The notes below the pieces were generated by a model that ran no database searches, was not told the origin of the DNA, and saw only the letters and a list, made by a program, of their open reading frames with translations. From positions 62,001 through 126,000 of the forward strand of contig NZ_RCWL01000001.1 in NCBI RefSeq assembly GCF_003991195.1: a DNA stretch of 64,000 nucleotides, in the 5' to 3' direction. The stretch is from Gynurincola endophyticus (GTDB lineage: Bacteria; Bacteroidota; Bacteroidia; Chitinophagales; Chitinophagaceae). The first letter of the stretch is position 1, and every line of letters begins with the position of its first letter. Made by a program: the position numbers and the translations under genes. Positions 53,080 to 61,797 of the stretch are shown here, in pieces.

Positions 53080-54567
53080 CTAATAACTAAAACTAACAGT
53101 TCCGTCTTTTTCGTCTTTCATCTGAATGCCTATACCTGCCAGTTGATTTCTGATTTTGTCGCTGGTAGCGTAGTCTTTTTTGCTTCTGGCTTCTTTTCTG
53201 ATTTCTACCAATAAGTCTAATACGCCTTTTAACTTATCATCGTTTTGTTCTTTTTCATTTCTCAGGCCAAGTACTTCTTCGAGATAAGTGTGAAAGTATG
53301 TTTTTAGTTTTTCGATCGTAGCTGTTGATAATGCATTTGCATTAATATGTTTATCCTTGATAGAGTTAATAGTCGGAACCAGTTCAAACATATCCGCTAA
53401 TACACGTGCAGTATTGAAATCGTCGTTCATACTGTTATCCATATCTGCCAGCAATTTGTTTACTTTCTCATCCAGCTCAGGGTTTGCAGCGGTTACTGCG
53501 GTGCCCTCCAGCTTTTTAAGATTGTCGTAGCTTTCCCAGATACGTTTAAACCCTTTTTCTGCCGCCTGTAAGGCTTCATTGCTGAAATCAAGTGTACTCC
53601 TGTAGTGCGTCTGTAGAATGAAGAATCTAACTGTCATAGGAGAATATGCCTGTTCCAGAATTTCATGATTTCCACTAAACAGCTCAGTCAGTTTAATAAC
53701 ATTATTATAACTCTTGCCCATCTTTTTGCCGTTAATGGTAATCATGTTGTTGTGTAACCAATAACGTGCTGGGGTATGATGATTACAGATTGTGCTTTGG
53801 GCAATTTCACTTTCATGGTGAGGGAATTGCAGGTCCATGCCTCCTCCGTGAATATCAAATTCTTTTCCAAGATATTTGGTACTCATCGCAGAGCACTCGA
53901 TATGCCATCCGGGGAAACCTTCGCCCCAGGGACTGTTCCAGCGCATGATATGTTGCGGAGGTGCAGCTTTCCATAGTGCAAAATCTTGTTTATTGAGTTT
54001 TTCGTCCTGACCGGAAAGATCTCTGGTGGTTTCGAGTAAATCGTCAATGACTCTGCCGCTTAATTTTCCATATGGATAATTTTCAGCATATTTTTTTACG
54101 TTGAAGTAAACTGATCCGTTCTTTTCGTAGGCATAACCTGCTTCAATGATTTTTTTAATCATTTCAATTTGTTCTACGATATGCCCTGTTGCTGTAGGTT
54201 CAATGCTGGGTTCAAGATTATTGAATTCTTTCATTGCCCAATGAAAGAGGTTGGTATATTTTTGTACCAGCTCCATTGGTTCGAGTTTTTCCAGCACTGC
54301 TTTGTCGGCAATTTTATCTACTGCTTCACGGCCTTCTTCTTCAAAGTGTCCGGCATCCGTGATATTTCTTACGTAGCGAACTTTGTATCCCAGGTGTAAA
54401 AGGTAACGGTAAACAACATCGAAAGTAATGAATGGGCGGGCGTGTCCTAAATGTGATTCGCCGCTAACGGTCGGGCCACAAACATACATCCCTACATGCC
54501 CGGGTGTTAAAGCGGTGAAGACCTCTTTTTGTCGTGAATAAGAATTAACTACTTTCAGTTCGCTCAT
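53080..54567 (-). CDS. cysS: Cysteinyl-tRNA synthetase
   Basis: Charges tRNA-Cys. The 495-residue class I synthetase shows the zinc-binding and HIGH region YVCGPTVSGESHLGHARPFI (with HLGH as the HIGH variant), the second zinc cysteine in WHIECSAMS, FDIHGGGMDLQFPHHESEIAQS, and the KMSKS loop as KMGKSYNNV near 283. The C-terminal DALR-type helical domain ends with LAGIGIQMKDEKDGTVSF. Complete and normal in length. It is transcribed alone, upstream of its terminator. Confidence 0.97.
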   Translation of the reverse strand: MSELKVVNSYSRQKEVFTALTPGHVGMYVCGPTVSGESHLGHARPFITFDVVYRYLLHLGYKVRYVRNITDAGHFEEEGREAVDKIADKAVLEKLEPMELVQKYTNLFHWAMKEFNNLEPSIEPTATGHIVEQIEMIKKIIEAGYAYEKNGSVYFNVKKYAENYPYGKLSGRVIDDLLETTRDLSGQDEKLNKQDFALWKAAPPQHIMRWNSPWGEGFPGWHIECSAMSTKYLGKEFDIHGGGMDLQFPHHESEIAQSTICNHHTPARYWLHNNMITINGKKMGKSYNNVIKLTELFSGNHEILEQAYSPMTVRFFILQTHYRSTLDFSNEALQAAEKGFKRIWESYDNLKKLEGTAVTAANPELDEKVNKLLADMDNSMNDDFNTARVLADMFELVPTINSIKDKHINANALSTATIEKLKTYFHTYLEEVLGLRNEKEQNDDKLKGVLDLLVEIRKEARSKKDYATSDKIRNQLAGIGIQMKDEKDGTVSFSY

Positions 54568-54620
54568 ATAATAGGTTTGTATAGTTGCTTTAATTGCGAT
54601 AAAGATAAAGAAATCCCCGT

Positions 54621-55748
54621 TTACGGTATTTTAAAAACCGCTTTGATAGGATAGTGATCAGAGTATGGCACTCTGAATCTTTCATAAGCCAGTACCTCGA
54701 ACGCCGGGTCACAAATTAAGTAATCGATTCGCAAAGTAATGCCCAGTTCGCGGTAGGTTCTTCCGATAAAAGTACCTTTTTCCACAAAAGCGTCTTTATG
54801 TTCACCTTTGATCTTAAAATAAGTATAAGAATTAGGCACGTCGTTAAAGTCGCCGCAAACGATGGCAGGATAATCAGATGCATTCAAGGTTTCACTAACA
54901 ATTTCTGCCTGCTGGCTTCTAAACTTGTAACCGGTTCTGAGCTTCCGGAATATCGGCATAGAGTTATTGATGACCGATTCATTTGCCGACATCATTTTCT
55001 GCAGATTTTCATAATCTTCATTGTTTAGCAGAATAGATTGCAAATGGGTATTAAATATGCGGATGGTATCTTTTTTCTTTACCAGGTCAACACTGATCAG
55101 GCTTTCAGCGGCTCTTTCTTTTACGGTGCCGGGATATCTTAAACGTGTAGTATTGAAAAACGGATATTTGGAGAAAATGGCTACTCCGACCTCTGTGTTT
55201 CTTTCAGTAGAGCCATAATCTATTACCCGGTGATAATATTTGTAGCCGATTTTTTTCAGCGCTTCCACATTCGAATGTTCAATGTCTTTCGGTTGTTCGA
55301 GAAACTCCTGAAAGCATAAAACGTCGGCATCAATTTCTTTAATGAGTGCCAACATACTTTCACGATAATCTTTTACTTCATCACGATCGTTTCTTTTTTG
55401 TTTATCGAACCAGCGTACATTCCAGCTAAGAACAGAAACAGTATTACTGTCTGTACGAACAACTTCTTTGTTTGGAGGTAAGTTGAAAGCGATTAAAGCG
55501 GCAATGTGCTGGTAACCGAGCATAAGAGAAAACAAGGGCAGAATGAACCACTTCGAACGATAACTGACCCATAAAATAAGAAACAACAATTGCAGGATGA
55601 GGAATATCGGAAATGCTATTCCCAACATAGCAATCGGCCACCAGTTGTATGGCGGAATAAATGAGTTCGTAAGCGCTAATAGAAAAAGTACAGCAACAGA
55701 TATGTTGCTGATGATAAGAACCTTTTTCGTAATTTTTCTAATTAGCAT
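54621..55748 (-). CDS. Membrane-anchored endonuclease/exonuclease/phosphatase family protein
   Basis: A 375-residue protein. Three hydrophobic helices (about 10-30, 38-60 and 65-90) anchor a C-terminal EEP domain (about 103-375) with VSVLSWNVRWFDK, VLCFQEFLEQP (metal-site glutamate), AIVCGDFNDVPNSYTY, and the final SDHYPIKAVF (catalytic aspartate-histidine). EEP enzymes cut phosphodiesters in DNA, lipids or phosphoinositides; the membrane anchor leaves the substrate open. It follows the pseudo-rhomboid gene by 8 bases and is the last gene of the rhomboid operon. Confidence 0.87.
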   Translation of the reverse strand: MLIRKITKKVLIISNISVAVLFLLALTNSFIPPYNWWPIAMLGIAFPIFLILQLLFLILWVSYRSKWFILPLFSLMLGYQHIAALIAFNLPPNKEVVRTDSNTVSVLSWNVRWFDKQKRNDRDEVKDYRESMLALIKEIDADVLCFQEFLEQPKDIEHSNVEALKKIGYKYYHRVIDYGSTERNTEVGVAIFSKYPFFNTTRLRYPGTVKERAAESLISVDLVKKKDTIRIFNTHLQSILLNNEDYENLQKMMSANESVINNSMPIFRKLRTGYKFRSQQAEIVSETLNASDYPAIVCGDFNDVPNSYTYFKIKGEHKDAFVEKGTFIGRTYRELGITLRIDYLICDPAFEVLAYERFRVPYSDHYPIKAVFKIP

Positions 55749-55756
55749 AATTCCTG

Positions 55757-56674
55757 TTAAATATCTTCATCGTCTGCAGCTCTTTTCAGGAGCTTTTTTT
55801 CTTCGTCTGTAAGGTGACGATAACCCTGTTGATTTATTTTATCAAGAATTTCGTCAATTCTTTTTTGTGTCAGGTTCTGATGTTTTTGGAATGGAGGTTT
55901 ATCGTCCACCATATAAAAGTATTCCCTGCTGGGTGGTTCTTTTGTTTCTTTTTTATCAGGATTAAAAAGGTTGTTCAGCTTGAAAAAGAGTTTATTCAGA
56001 AATGCACCCGGATCTTTACCCTGTTTCAGTTTTGTTCCGTAAAACACTCCCCATAATACAGCACCTGCATAAGTGATTTGTACACTAACAGGCAGTGCTA
56101 CCACCTGCACCGTTTTAATAATCACTAAGATGATGCCTAAAATCCATAAAGGAATACCTCCGTTAATACGTGGAAAGATTCTGTAATTAAAGCTGCATAC
56201 ACAAATTGTTGCAGCAATCGCCAGAATTGCGGGAGAGCTGCCATTCAGGTAATAAGCTTTTTCAGGTGCAAAGAAGAAATTTGCAACAATGAAGATAAGA
56301 CCAGCTACAAAACTGCTGATAATATAATTCGGTAGTAAACTGCTGCGTTTACCTACGTCCTGAGTAACATATCCGAATGCAGCCAACCATAGCATATTAC
56401 CAAAAAACAATAAGTCCTGATCGTGTAGCCACGAGTAAGTCAGCAAGCTCCATGGTTGATTGAAAACCGTTTCGTTGTTGCTCGATAAGAACAGATAGGA
56501 TGCGATTTCGTTAAAATAGCGGGATTCTGATTTTCCACTCAGAAAATAACCGACCATTAAAAACTTAAATAGAAAATAAATCATCAGGAGAGCACCCACT
56601 AATTTAATCATTGAGTTGCGGTCATCTCCTAAAGTAAGCTTTTGCGATTTATTATATGTTGATGGGTTGGCCAT
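55757..56674 (-). CDS. Rhomboid-like membrane protein, probably catalytically inactive
   Basis: A 305-residue protein with about six hydrophobic helices and a cytosolic tail. It aligns with its neighbour's rhomboid core: WLHDQDLLFFGNMLWLAAFG stands for the second helix, NGSSPAILAI for the serine helix (GxSG replaced by GSSP), and QITYAGAVLWGVFYG for the histidine helix, where the catalytic histidine is missing. Without the Ser-His dyad it cannot be an ordinary protease and may bind or route substrates. The tail ends KRIDEILDKINQQGYRHLT, a helical motif seen in several Bacteroidota rhomboids. The EEP gene starts 8 bases later. Confidence 0.82.
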   Translation of the reverse strand: MANPSTYNKSQKLTLGDDRNSMIKLVGALLMIYFLFKFLMVGYFLSGKSESRYFNEIASYLFLSSNNETVFNQPWSLLTYSWLHDQDLLFFGNMLWLAAFGYVTQDVGKRSSLLPNYIISSFVAGLIFIVANFFFAPEKAYYLNGSSPAILAIAATICVCSFNYRIFPRINGGIPLWILGIILVIIKTVQVVALPVSVQITYAGAVLWGVFYGTKLKQGKDPGAFLNKLFFKLNNLFNPDKKETKEPPSREYFYMVDDKPPFQKHQNLTQKRIDEILDKINQQGYRHLTDEEKKLLKRAADDEDI

Positions 56675-56736
56675 TATGTTTTTTATTCTTCTGATATTAC
56701 TTTTTTACAACAACTTAAAGCTGTTTTTAGTTGATT

Positions 56737-57438
56737 TTAATTCCACCTGTTGTCAAAACGTCGTTTCTTCCAGAAATAGGCGAAAAGAAAGCCGAAAACG
56801 GCTCCACCGAGGTGGGCAAAGTGCGCTACATTATCGCCGGGATTGTTCTGAATGCCCATGTAAAGTTCTGCAGCAGCATATATTATTACAAACCATTTGG
56901 CTTTCAACGGTATAAAGAAGTAAATATAAATTAAGCTATTAGGGAAAAGGAAGCCAAAAGCTGCCAGACAGCCGAAAACAGCACCGGAAGCCCCAACAGT
57001 GGCCACATTGATATTCATCCGGGGATTGTAAATATATTGGGCGGCGGCATCAGTCGAAAGGCGGGACAATTCCTCATAAGCCGGACTTAGCTCCACATAA
57101 AGAGTTCCGAGGTGTAACAATGCTGCTCCGATACCACTCACCATATAAAAAATAAGAAACTTTTTAGCACCAAAATAGTTTTCCAGTGCTGCTCCGAACA
57201 TCCACAGTGCGAACATGTTAAAAAACAAGTGAGCAAAGCCTCCATGCATGAATAAGTGGGTAACAATCTGATGCGGCTTAAAGAAATAAGATCTTACGTC
57301 ATGAAGGGCAAAGAAATTACTCATGCCGTTTGTTTCATCGAAGGTCAGTTGAGCAATAAACACCAGCACATTAATAATTATCAGGTTTTTTACTACCGAC
57401 GGAATCAGTTGAAAACTATTGGGACGAAAAGTATTCAT
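56737..57438 (-). CDS. Rhomboid family intramembrane serine protease
   Basis: A 233-residue polytopic protease. The catalytic serine lies in VGASGAVFGCLAAFGFL (GASG motif), the catalytic histidine in VAHFAHLGGAVFGFLFAYF, and the oxyanion-site H-x-x-x-N in FAHLFFNMFALWMFG. All functional residues are present. It cleaves transmembrane segments of other proteins within the inner membrane. It is first in an operon with the inactive rhomboid paralogue (62 bases downstream) and the membrane EEP protein; rlmD ends 23 bases upstream on the same strand. Confidence 0.93.
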   Translation of the reverse strand: MNTFRPNSFQLIPSVVKNLIIINVLVFIAQLTFDETNGMSNFFALHDVRSYFFKPHQIVTHLFMHGGFAHLFFNMFALWMFGAALENYFGAKKFLIFYMVSGIGAALLHLGTLYVELSPAYEELSRLSTDAAAQYIYNPRMNINVATVGASGAVFGCLAAFGFLFPNSLIYIYFFIPLKAKWFVIIYAAAELYMGIQNNPGDNVAHFAHLGGAVFGFLFAYFWKKRRFDNRWN

Positions 57439-57461
57439 ATCAATAAATAAGTTATCAGTAA

Positions 57462-58865
57462 TTATTTTCTAAGTTTTAGTTGTACCACATTTTCAATGTG
57501 GTGGGTGTGCGGAAACATATCTACCGGCCGCACTTTAGTCACTTCATATTTTGCATCCAGTTTTTGCAGGTCACGTGCCTGGGTAGCCGGGTTACAACTT
57601 ACATACACAACAGTCGGGGCTTCCATGTCTAATATTTTCTGCACCAGTTTATCGTGCATTCCGGCACGTGGAGGGTCTGTGATGATAACATCCGGCTGAC
57701 CGTGTTTTTTAAAGAACTGGTCGTCGCAAATATCAATAACGTCACCGGCAAAAAAACTGGCATGTTCAATTTTATTGAGTTGAGCATTGAGTTTTGCATC
57801 GTCGATGGCCTCTTTTACTACTTCAACACCAATGATTTTTTTTGCTTTTTCGCTTACAAACAAACCAATACTACCGGTTCCGCAATATAGGTCATAAACA
57901 ATTTCGTTTCCGGTGAGTTCGGCAAATTCACGGGTTACCTGGTAAAGCTTTTCTGCCTGTTTGCTATTGGTCTGGAAAAACGATTTCGGTCCGATTTTAA
58001 AAGACAATCCCTCCAGTTTTTCAATAATATAACCGGGCCCATGCCAGGCAACCGGCTCCAGGTCATAGATGGTATCGTTTTTCTTCGGGTTTATCGTGTA
58101 CAGCAGCGTAGTGATCTGCGGTACTTCTTTCATCAGGTGCGTGAAAAGTGCTTCCCGCTGCTCTTTGTTTTCATGGCCGAAGCAAACGTTCACCATAATT
58201 TCTTCCGTACTGACGATCCGGATAATTAAAGTACGTAACCATCCGTGGTGTTCACGGATATCATAGAAAGAATAATTGTTTTCTTTGGCAAATGAACGAA
58301 TGGTGTTTTTGATTTTATTAACAGGCTCCTGCATCAGGTGGCAGGTTTCAATATCAATAACTTTATCAAATAACCTGGGTACGTGAAAACCCAATGCATT
58401 TTCCTGCTCGATGTTTTCTGCGCGCTGAATTTCTTCAGGTAGTAAATATCTTTTATTGCTGAATGTAAATTCAAGCTTATTTCTATAATGAGAAGTTTCT
58501 TCACAGCCTAAAATGGGTTGAAAAGGCGGGAGGTTGATCTTCCCGATCCGTTTTAGATTTTGCTCAGTTTCCTGTTGTTTATATTGTAATTGTTTTTCGT
58601 AAGGTAACATCTGCCATTTGCATCCGCCACAAACGCCGAAATGTTGACAAAAAGAATCTACCCGGTCATCGGAGTAAGAGTGAAAATGAACGGCTTTACC
58701 TTCAGCCCAGTCTTTTTTGCTTTTTGATAACCGAACATCTACCACGTCACCGGGAACTGCTCCTGCAATAAAAATCACTTTACCCGTTGATTTATTAATT
58801 GCCATCCCTTCTGCTGCATAGTCTTCCACTAACAAACCTGGAACTACTACGTTTTTATTTCTCAT
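57462..58865 (-). CDS. rlmD: 23S rRNA (uracil-5-)-methyltransferase RlmD
   Basis: A TrmA/RlmD-type SAM-dependent m5U methyltransferase of 467 residues. An N-terminal TRAM domain (about 5-65) is followed by the iron-sulphur cysteines CQHFGVCGGCKWQ, the SAM-binding VYDLYCGTGSIGLF, DPPRAGMHDKLV, and the catalytic cysteine in VVYVSCNPATQARDL. The cluster plus TRAM fits the RlmD/RlmCD group that modifies 23S rRNA (U1939 in E. coli). The exact site here is inferred from family. The rhomboid operon follows on the same strand. Confidence 0.88.
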   Translation of the reverse strand: MRNKNVVVPGLLVEDYAAEGMAINKSTGKVIFIAGAVPGDVVDVRLSKSKKDWAEGKAVHFHSYSDDRVDSFCQHFGVCGGCKWQMLPYEKQLQYKQQETEQNLKRIGKINLPPFQPILGCEETSHYRNKLEFTFSNKRYLLPEEIQRAENIEQENALGFHVPRLFDKVIDIETCHLMQEPVNKIKNTIRSFAKENNYSFYDIREHHGWLRTLIIRIVSTEEIMVNVCFGHENKEQREALFTHLMKEVPQITTLLYTINPKKNDTIYDLEPVAWHGPGYIIEKLEGLSFKIGPKSFFQTNSKQAEKLYQVTREFAELTGNEIVYDLYCGTGSIGLFVSEKAKKIIGVEVVKEAIDDAKLNAQLNKIEHASFFAGDVIDICDDQFFKKHGQPDVIITDPPRAGMHDKLVQKILDMEAPTVVYVSCNPATQARDLQKLDAKYEVTKVRPVDMFPHTHHIENVVQLKLRK

Positions 58866-58897
58866 ACTGCAAAGATAATGTTATTCTAAGGCCTAAT

Positions 58898-58928
58898 TAT
58901 AATAAAACAGGGCTATGTGATAGCCCTG
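58898..58928 (-). terminator. Terminator of msrB
   Basis: CAGGGCTAT (58908-58916) pairs with ATAGCCCTG (58920-58928); on the minus strand TTTTATTATAATT follows. Confidence 0.75.
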
Positions 58929-58948
58929 ATGTATTGAGATTAAAATTT

Positions 58949-59482
58949 TTATTTTTTCTTATCGAAATGTAAAATTACACCATTAATACAATATCTCAAA
59001 CCGGTTGGCGGCGGGCCGTCTTCAAATACGTGGCCTAAATGGGCTTTACACCGGCCGCAGCTTACCTCGGTCCGTTCCATTCCGTGAGAATGATCGGGGG
59101 TATAAATAATAGAAGTTTTTGAAATGGGCTTGTAAAAGCTGGGCCATCCGCAGCCGCTTTCAAATTTTGTATCGCTCTGGAATAAAGCATTACCGCAGGC
59201 TTTGCAATGGTAGGTTCCGATTTCTTTAGATTCTTCAAAAGGACTCGTCCACGGGCGTTCTGTTCCCTTTTCACGGGCAATGTGGTACACTTCGGGCGAT
59301 AAAACCTTTCTCCAATCTGACTCACTAACCTGCAAACGGCCGGTATCATCCAAAGAAAAGTATGGATTCTGGTTTTGATCAGTATTCATAGTTAAGTTTT
59401 TTGTCTTACTAGTTGATTCACAGCTGCTTATTGCGGCTGCGAATGATAAAATCAGCAAATATGAAACGAATGTTTTAAACAT
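58949..59482 (-). CDS. msrB: Peptide-methionine (R)-S-oxide reductase, lipoprotein form
   Basis: Repairs oxidised methionine (R epimer) in proteins. The 177-residue protein begins with a lipoprotein signal (ISSC, cysteine near 21), placing it in the envelope. The MsrB domain (about 55-175) has zinc cysteines in CKACGNA and CGRCKAHLG, the active-site FESGCGWPSF, GTERPWTSPF, and the catalytic cysteine in LRYCINGVIL. Envelope MsrB fits protection of exported proteins from oxidants. A good terminator follows. The 205 bases upstream to adk, divergent, contain the promoters for both. Confidence 0.93.
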   Translation of the reverse strand: MFKTFVSYLLILSFAAAISSCESTSKTKNLTMNTDQNQNPYFSLDDTGRLQVSESDWRKVLSPEVYHIAREKGTERPWTSPFEESKEIGTYHCKACGNALFQSDTKFESGCGWPSFYKPISKTSIIYTPDHSHGMERTEVSCGRCKAHLGHVFEDGPPPTGLRYCINGVILHFDKKK

Positions 59483-59653
59483 AATCGCAATTATAAATAT
59501 CTAACAAAAAAAATAAATGATATGTTGAAAAAACTTTGAAAATTTAACAGCAAATTCAATCGAATAGTACTTTTTTTCAATCAAATTGGGCTTTTTTGTG
59601 TACTTTTTTAGAAAAGCTATTGTATTATTAAACGATTTTTAATCTGATTACTT

Positions 59654-59661
59654 TATATTTG
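59654..59661 (+). promoter_or_regulatory. -7 promoter element of adk
   Basis: TATATTTG fits TAnnTTTG exactly, 26 bases upstream of the adk ATG. No -33 TTTG is found at the normal distance. Confidence 0.5.
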
Positions 59662-59687
59662 TACACTCACCATCGTAAACAACGAAG

Positions 59688-60257
59688 ATGTTCAACTTGA
59701 TATTATTTGGTCCTCCAGGCAGTGGAAAAGGTACACAATCGGAAAAATTAATCGAAAAGTATGGTTTGATCCATCTTTCTACTGGTAATTTATTAAGAGA
59801 GGAAATAGCAAATGAAACAACCTTAGGTTTAGCGGCGAAATCTTATATGGATCAAGGGCAGTTGGTACCTGATGAAGTGGTGATTGGTATGATTCGCTCA
59901 ATGATTAATGCTAAGCCGGAAGCCAAAGGCTTTTTATTCGACGGTTTTCCGCGTACTGTTGCACAAGCAGAAGCATTAGATAATCTTTTAGCAGAAAAAC
60001 AAAACGAAATCAATATAGTTTTAGCGCTTATTGTAGATGAAGAAGAGCTGGTTTCCCGTTTGCTGAACAGAGGTAAAACTTCAGGAAGAAGTGATGATAC
60101 CAATGAATCTGTAATAAGAGCCAGAATTGTTGAATATGAAACTAAAACAGCTCCGGTTGCAGATCATTATGCAAAATCTAATAAAGTAGTTAAAGTGAAA
60201 GGTGTAGGAAGTATCGATGAAATTTTCGGTAGCCTTACACAACACATCAAATTATAA
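59688..60257 (+). CDS. adk: Adenylate kinase
   Basis: Interconverts AMP + ATP and 2 ADP. The 189-residue protein has the P-loop ILFGPPGSGKGTQ (about 4-16), the AMP-binding LIHLSTGNLLREEI, the FLFDGFPRTVAQAEAL block, and the LID region reduced to RLLNRGKTSGRSDD, so the long zinc-type LID is absent. This short-LID form is typical of Bacteroidota. It is a single gene with its own terminator. Confidence 0.96.
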   Translation: MFNLILFGPPGSGKGTQSEKLIEKYGLIHLSTGNLLREEIANETTLGLAAKSYMDQGQLVPDEVVIGMIRSMINAKPEAKGFLFDGFPRTVAQAEALDNLLAEKQNEINIVLALIVDEEELVSRLLNRGKTSGRSDDTNESVIRARIVEYETKTAPVADHYAKSNKVVKVKGVGSIDEIFGSLTQHIKL

Positions 60258-60264
60258 AAGAAAG

Positions 60265-60290
60265 GCTGCTCTTCACGAGCAGCTTTTTTT
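60265..60290 (+). terminator. Terminator of adk
   Basis: GCTGCTC and GAGCAGC pair around 5 bases and are followed by TTTTTTT. Confidence 0.85.
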
Positions 60291-60511
60291 AACTGCAGCC
60301 ACAGATTTTAATTTTGTTATTAAAGTTTTTACGTTCATCTCTCCGTACTCATCTAACACTGATTCAAATCAGATCATTGGCTATTCGTGAATTTATTGCT
60401 ATCTCTTTTATGTGTTTTACCAAACCGGTTAATCAATAATTGGTGCCGTTACCGGAAAAAGTAAACCCTCTGTAAAATATAATAGTTCAATAACAGCGCA
60501 CTGCTGATTTC

Positions 60512-60530
60512 TTAAACCAAATTGGTTTAA
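60512..60530. promoter_or_regulatory. Palindrome upstream of the DUF1569-like gene
   Basis: TTAAACCAAATTGGTTTAA is a 19-bp palindrome with one central base, 33 bases before the start codon; ATTGGTT repeats just after it. It is a possible repressor site near the phenylacetate genes. The rest of 60291-60563 shows no gene. Confidence 0.3.
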
Positions 60531-60563
60531 ATTGGTTAACTTGTATAAAGTAATTTTTTAGCA

Positions 60564-61022
60564 ATGGATAAAATTGAATTTTTAAAGAAAGAATTGATTT
60601 TCCATTTAAAGCATGTTGCGCCTAACGAACATGGTAAGTGGGGGAAGATGACCGGCCAACATATGGTTGAGCACCTGATAGATGTATTTAAAATGGCAAA
60701 TGGTAAGCTGGTTATTAAATCAACTTTGCCACCGGAGATTATTGAACGTAATTATAAATTTTTACAAAGCGATATCCCTTTTAAAGAGAATACTAAAAAT
60801 CCTTTATTACCGGAACTGCCTTTGCCTTTACGATTTCAAACTATTCAACAGGCAGTGGAGGCATTACAGATAGAAGTAAACGATTTCTTTGAAGCGTATA
60901 CCAACCAGCCAGACCTGATATTGCCTAACCCCGTATTCGGCGAGTTAAATTATCAGGATCAGTTGCAGCTTTTAGTGAAACATTGTTCTCATCATTTACG
61001 TCAATTCGGACTCATTTCATAA
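60564..61022 (+). CDS. DinB-superfamily protein (DUF1569-like)
   Basis: A 152-residue four-helix protein. The KMTGQHMVEHLIDVFK segment and the late VKHCSHHLRQFGLI supply the histidines expected for the metal site of DinB/YfiT-like proteins, and the general pattern fits DUF1569. Proteins of this superfamily include thiol-dependent transferases and hydrolases, but no substrate is indicated. It lies upstream of paaZ on the same strand, though a lipoprotein gene on the other strand and a terminator separate them, so a link to phenylacetate catabolism is only suggestive. Confidence 0.72.
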   Translation: MDKIEFLKKELIFHLKHVAPNEHGKWGKMTGQHMVEHLIDVFKMANGKLVIKSTLPPEIIERNYKFLQSDIPFKENTKNPLLPELPLPLRFQTIQQAVEALQIEVNDFFEAYTNQPDLILPNPVFGELNYQDQLQLLVKHCSHHLRQFGLIS

Positions 61023-61027
61023 AATAA

Positions 61028-61062
61028 TACGGGCTGTTCAGGTTTTATCCGAACAGCCCGTA
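61028..61062. terminator. Convergent terminator hairpin
   Basis: TACGGGCTGTTC (61028-61039) pairs with GAACAGCCCGTA (61051-61062). It lies just after the DUF1569-like gene and downstream of the oppositely oriented lipoprotein gene. Confidence 0.75.
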
Positions 61063-61154
61063 CTATTTCAGTACAACAAGTGTATTCTATTAAGATACTA
61101 AAAAATAACCACTATTCAAAATTTATAACTTGTACTAAATCAGTGAGTTATATT

Positions 61155-61628
61155 TTAGTCGAGTTTCTTGCTTAAAAATTCTGCAGTTACTGAATCTGCA
61201 TATGCCAATCCATTCAGAATTTTATCTTTTACAATTGTAACCGATACTTTTTCGCTGGTTAAATAAGCAATACGTTTTTTAACATCATCCGCAGCAGAAT
61301 CCACCTTGAATTCTTCCATCCATTTGAACATCGCTTTGTTAGCCTCATCCAGGTCTGTGATGGCTTTGTTCATACCGGCCTTCATTTCTGCACTGATTTT
61401 AACCTTGTTGCTTTCAATACTATCCAGCATTCTCACTAACTGTGCCTTGGTTTTATTGATCGTGTTGATTTTAGCCATTCCAACATCATGACCTTCAATC
61501 ACTTCTTTATATAGTTGTTCGTCGGCACTCAGGTTCGACTGGTCATAAGCCTTACTTTTCGGGTCTTCATTATTTCCACATGCCCAGAAAATGAAACATA
61601 CGGAAGACAATAAAATTAATTTTTTCAT
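61155..61628 (-). CDS. Small helical lipoprotein of unknown function
   Basis: A 157-residue protein. The signal peptide ends at the lipobox FWAC (cysteine near 17). The rest is predicted from composition to be alpha-helical, with heptad-like stretches (TKAQLVRMLDSIESNKVKIS and MNKAITDLDEANKAMFKWME) that suggest a coiled coil. Similar Bacteroidota lipoproteins are annotated as hypothetical or, loosely, as viral A-type inclusion proteins. I do not assign a function. It is single, between convergent and divergent neighbours. Confidence 0.75.
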   Translation of the reverse strand: MKKLILLSSVCFIFWACGNNEDPKSKAYDQSNLSADEQLYKEVIEGHDVGMAKINTINKTKAQLVRMLDSIESNKVKISAEMKAGMNKAITDLDEANKAMFKWMEEFKVDSAADDVKKRIAYLTSEKVSVTIVKDKILNGLAYADSVTAEFLSKKLD

Positions 61629-61797
61629 TGCTTTTATTTTAGAATTACAAATTTAGATATTGTTCTGTTGATTAAAATTATGTTTACTGCAATTTTAACA
61701 TTATTTCATTGAATCATAATGCTTAAAGCTATTTACGGGTCATAAAATGTGATTAAGATTTACTACTTTAGAGACAACGATTCAAACCATTGTTTAT

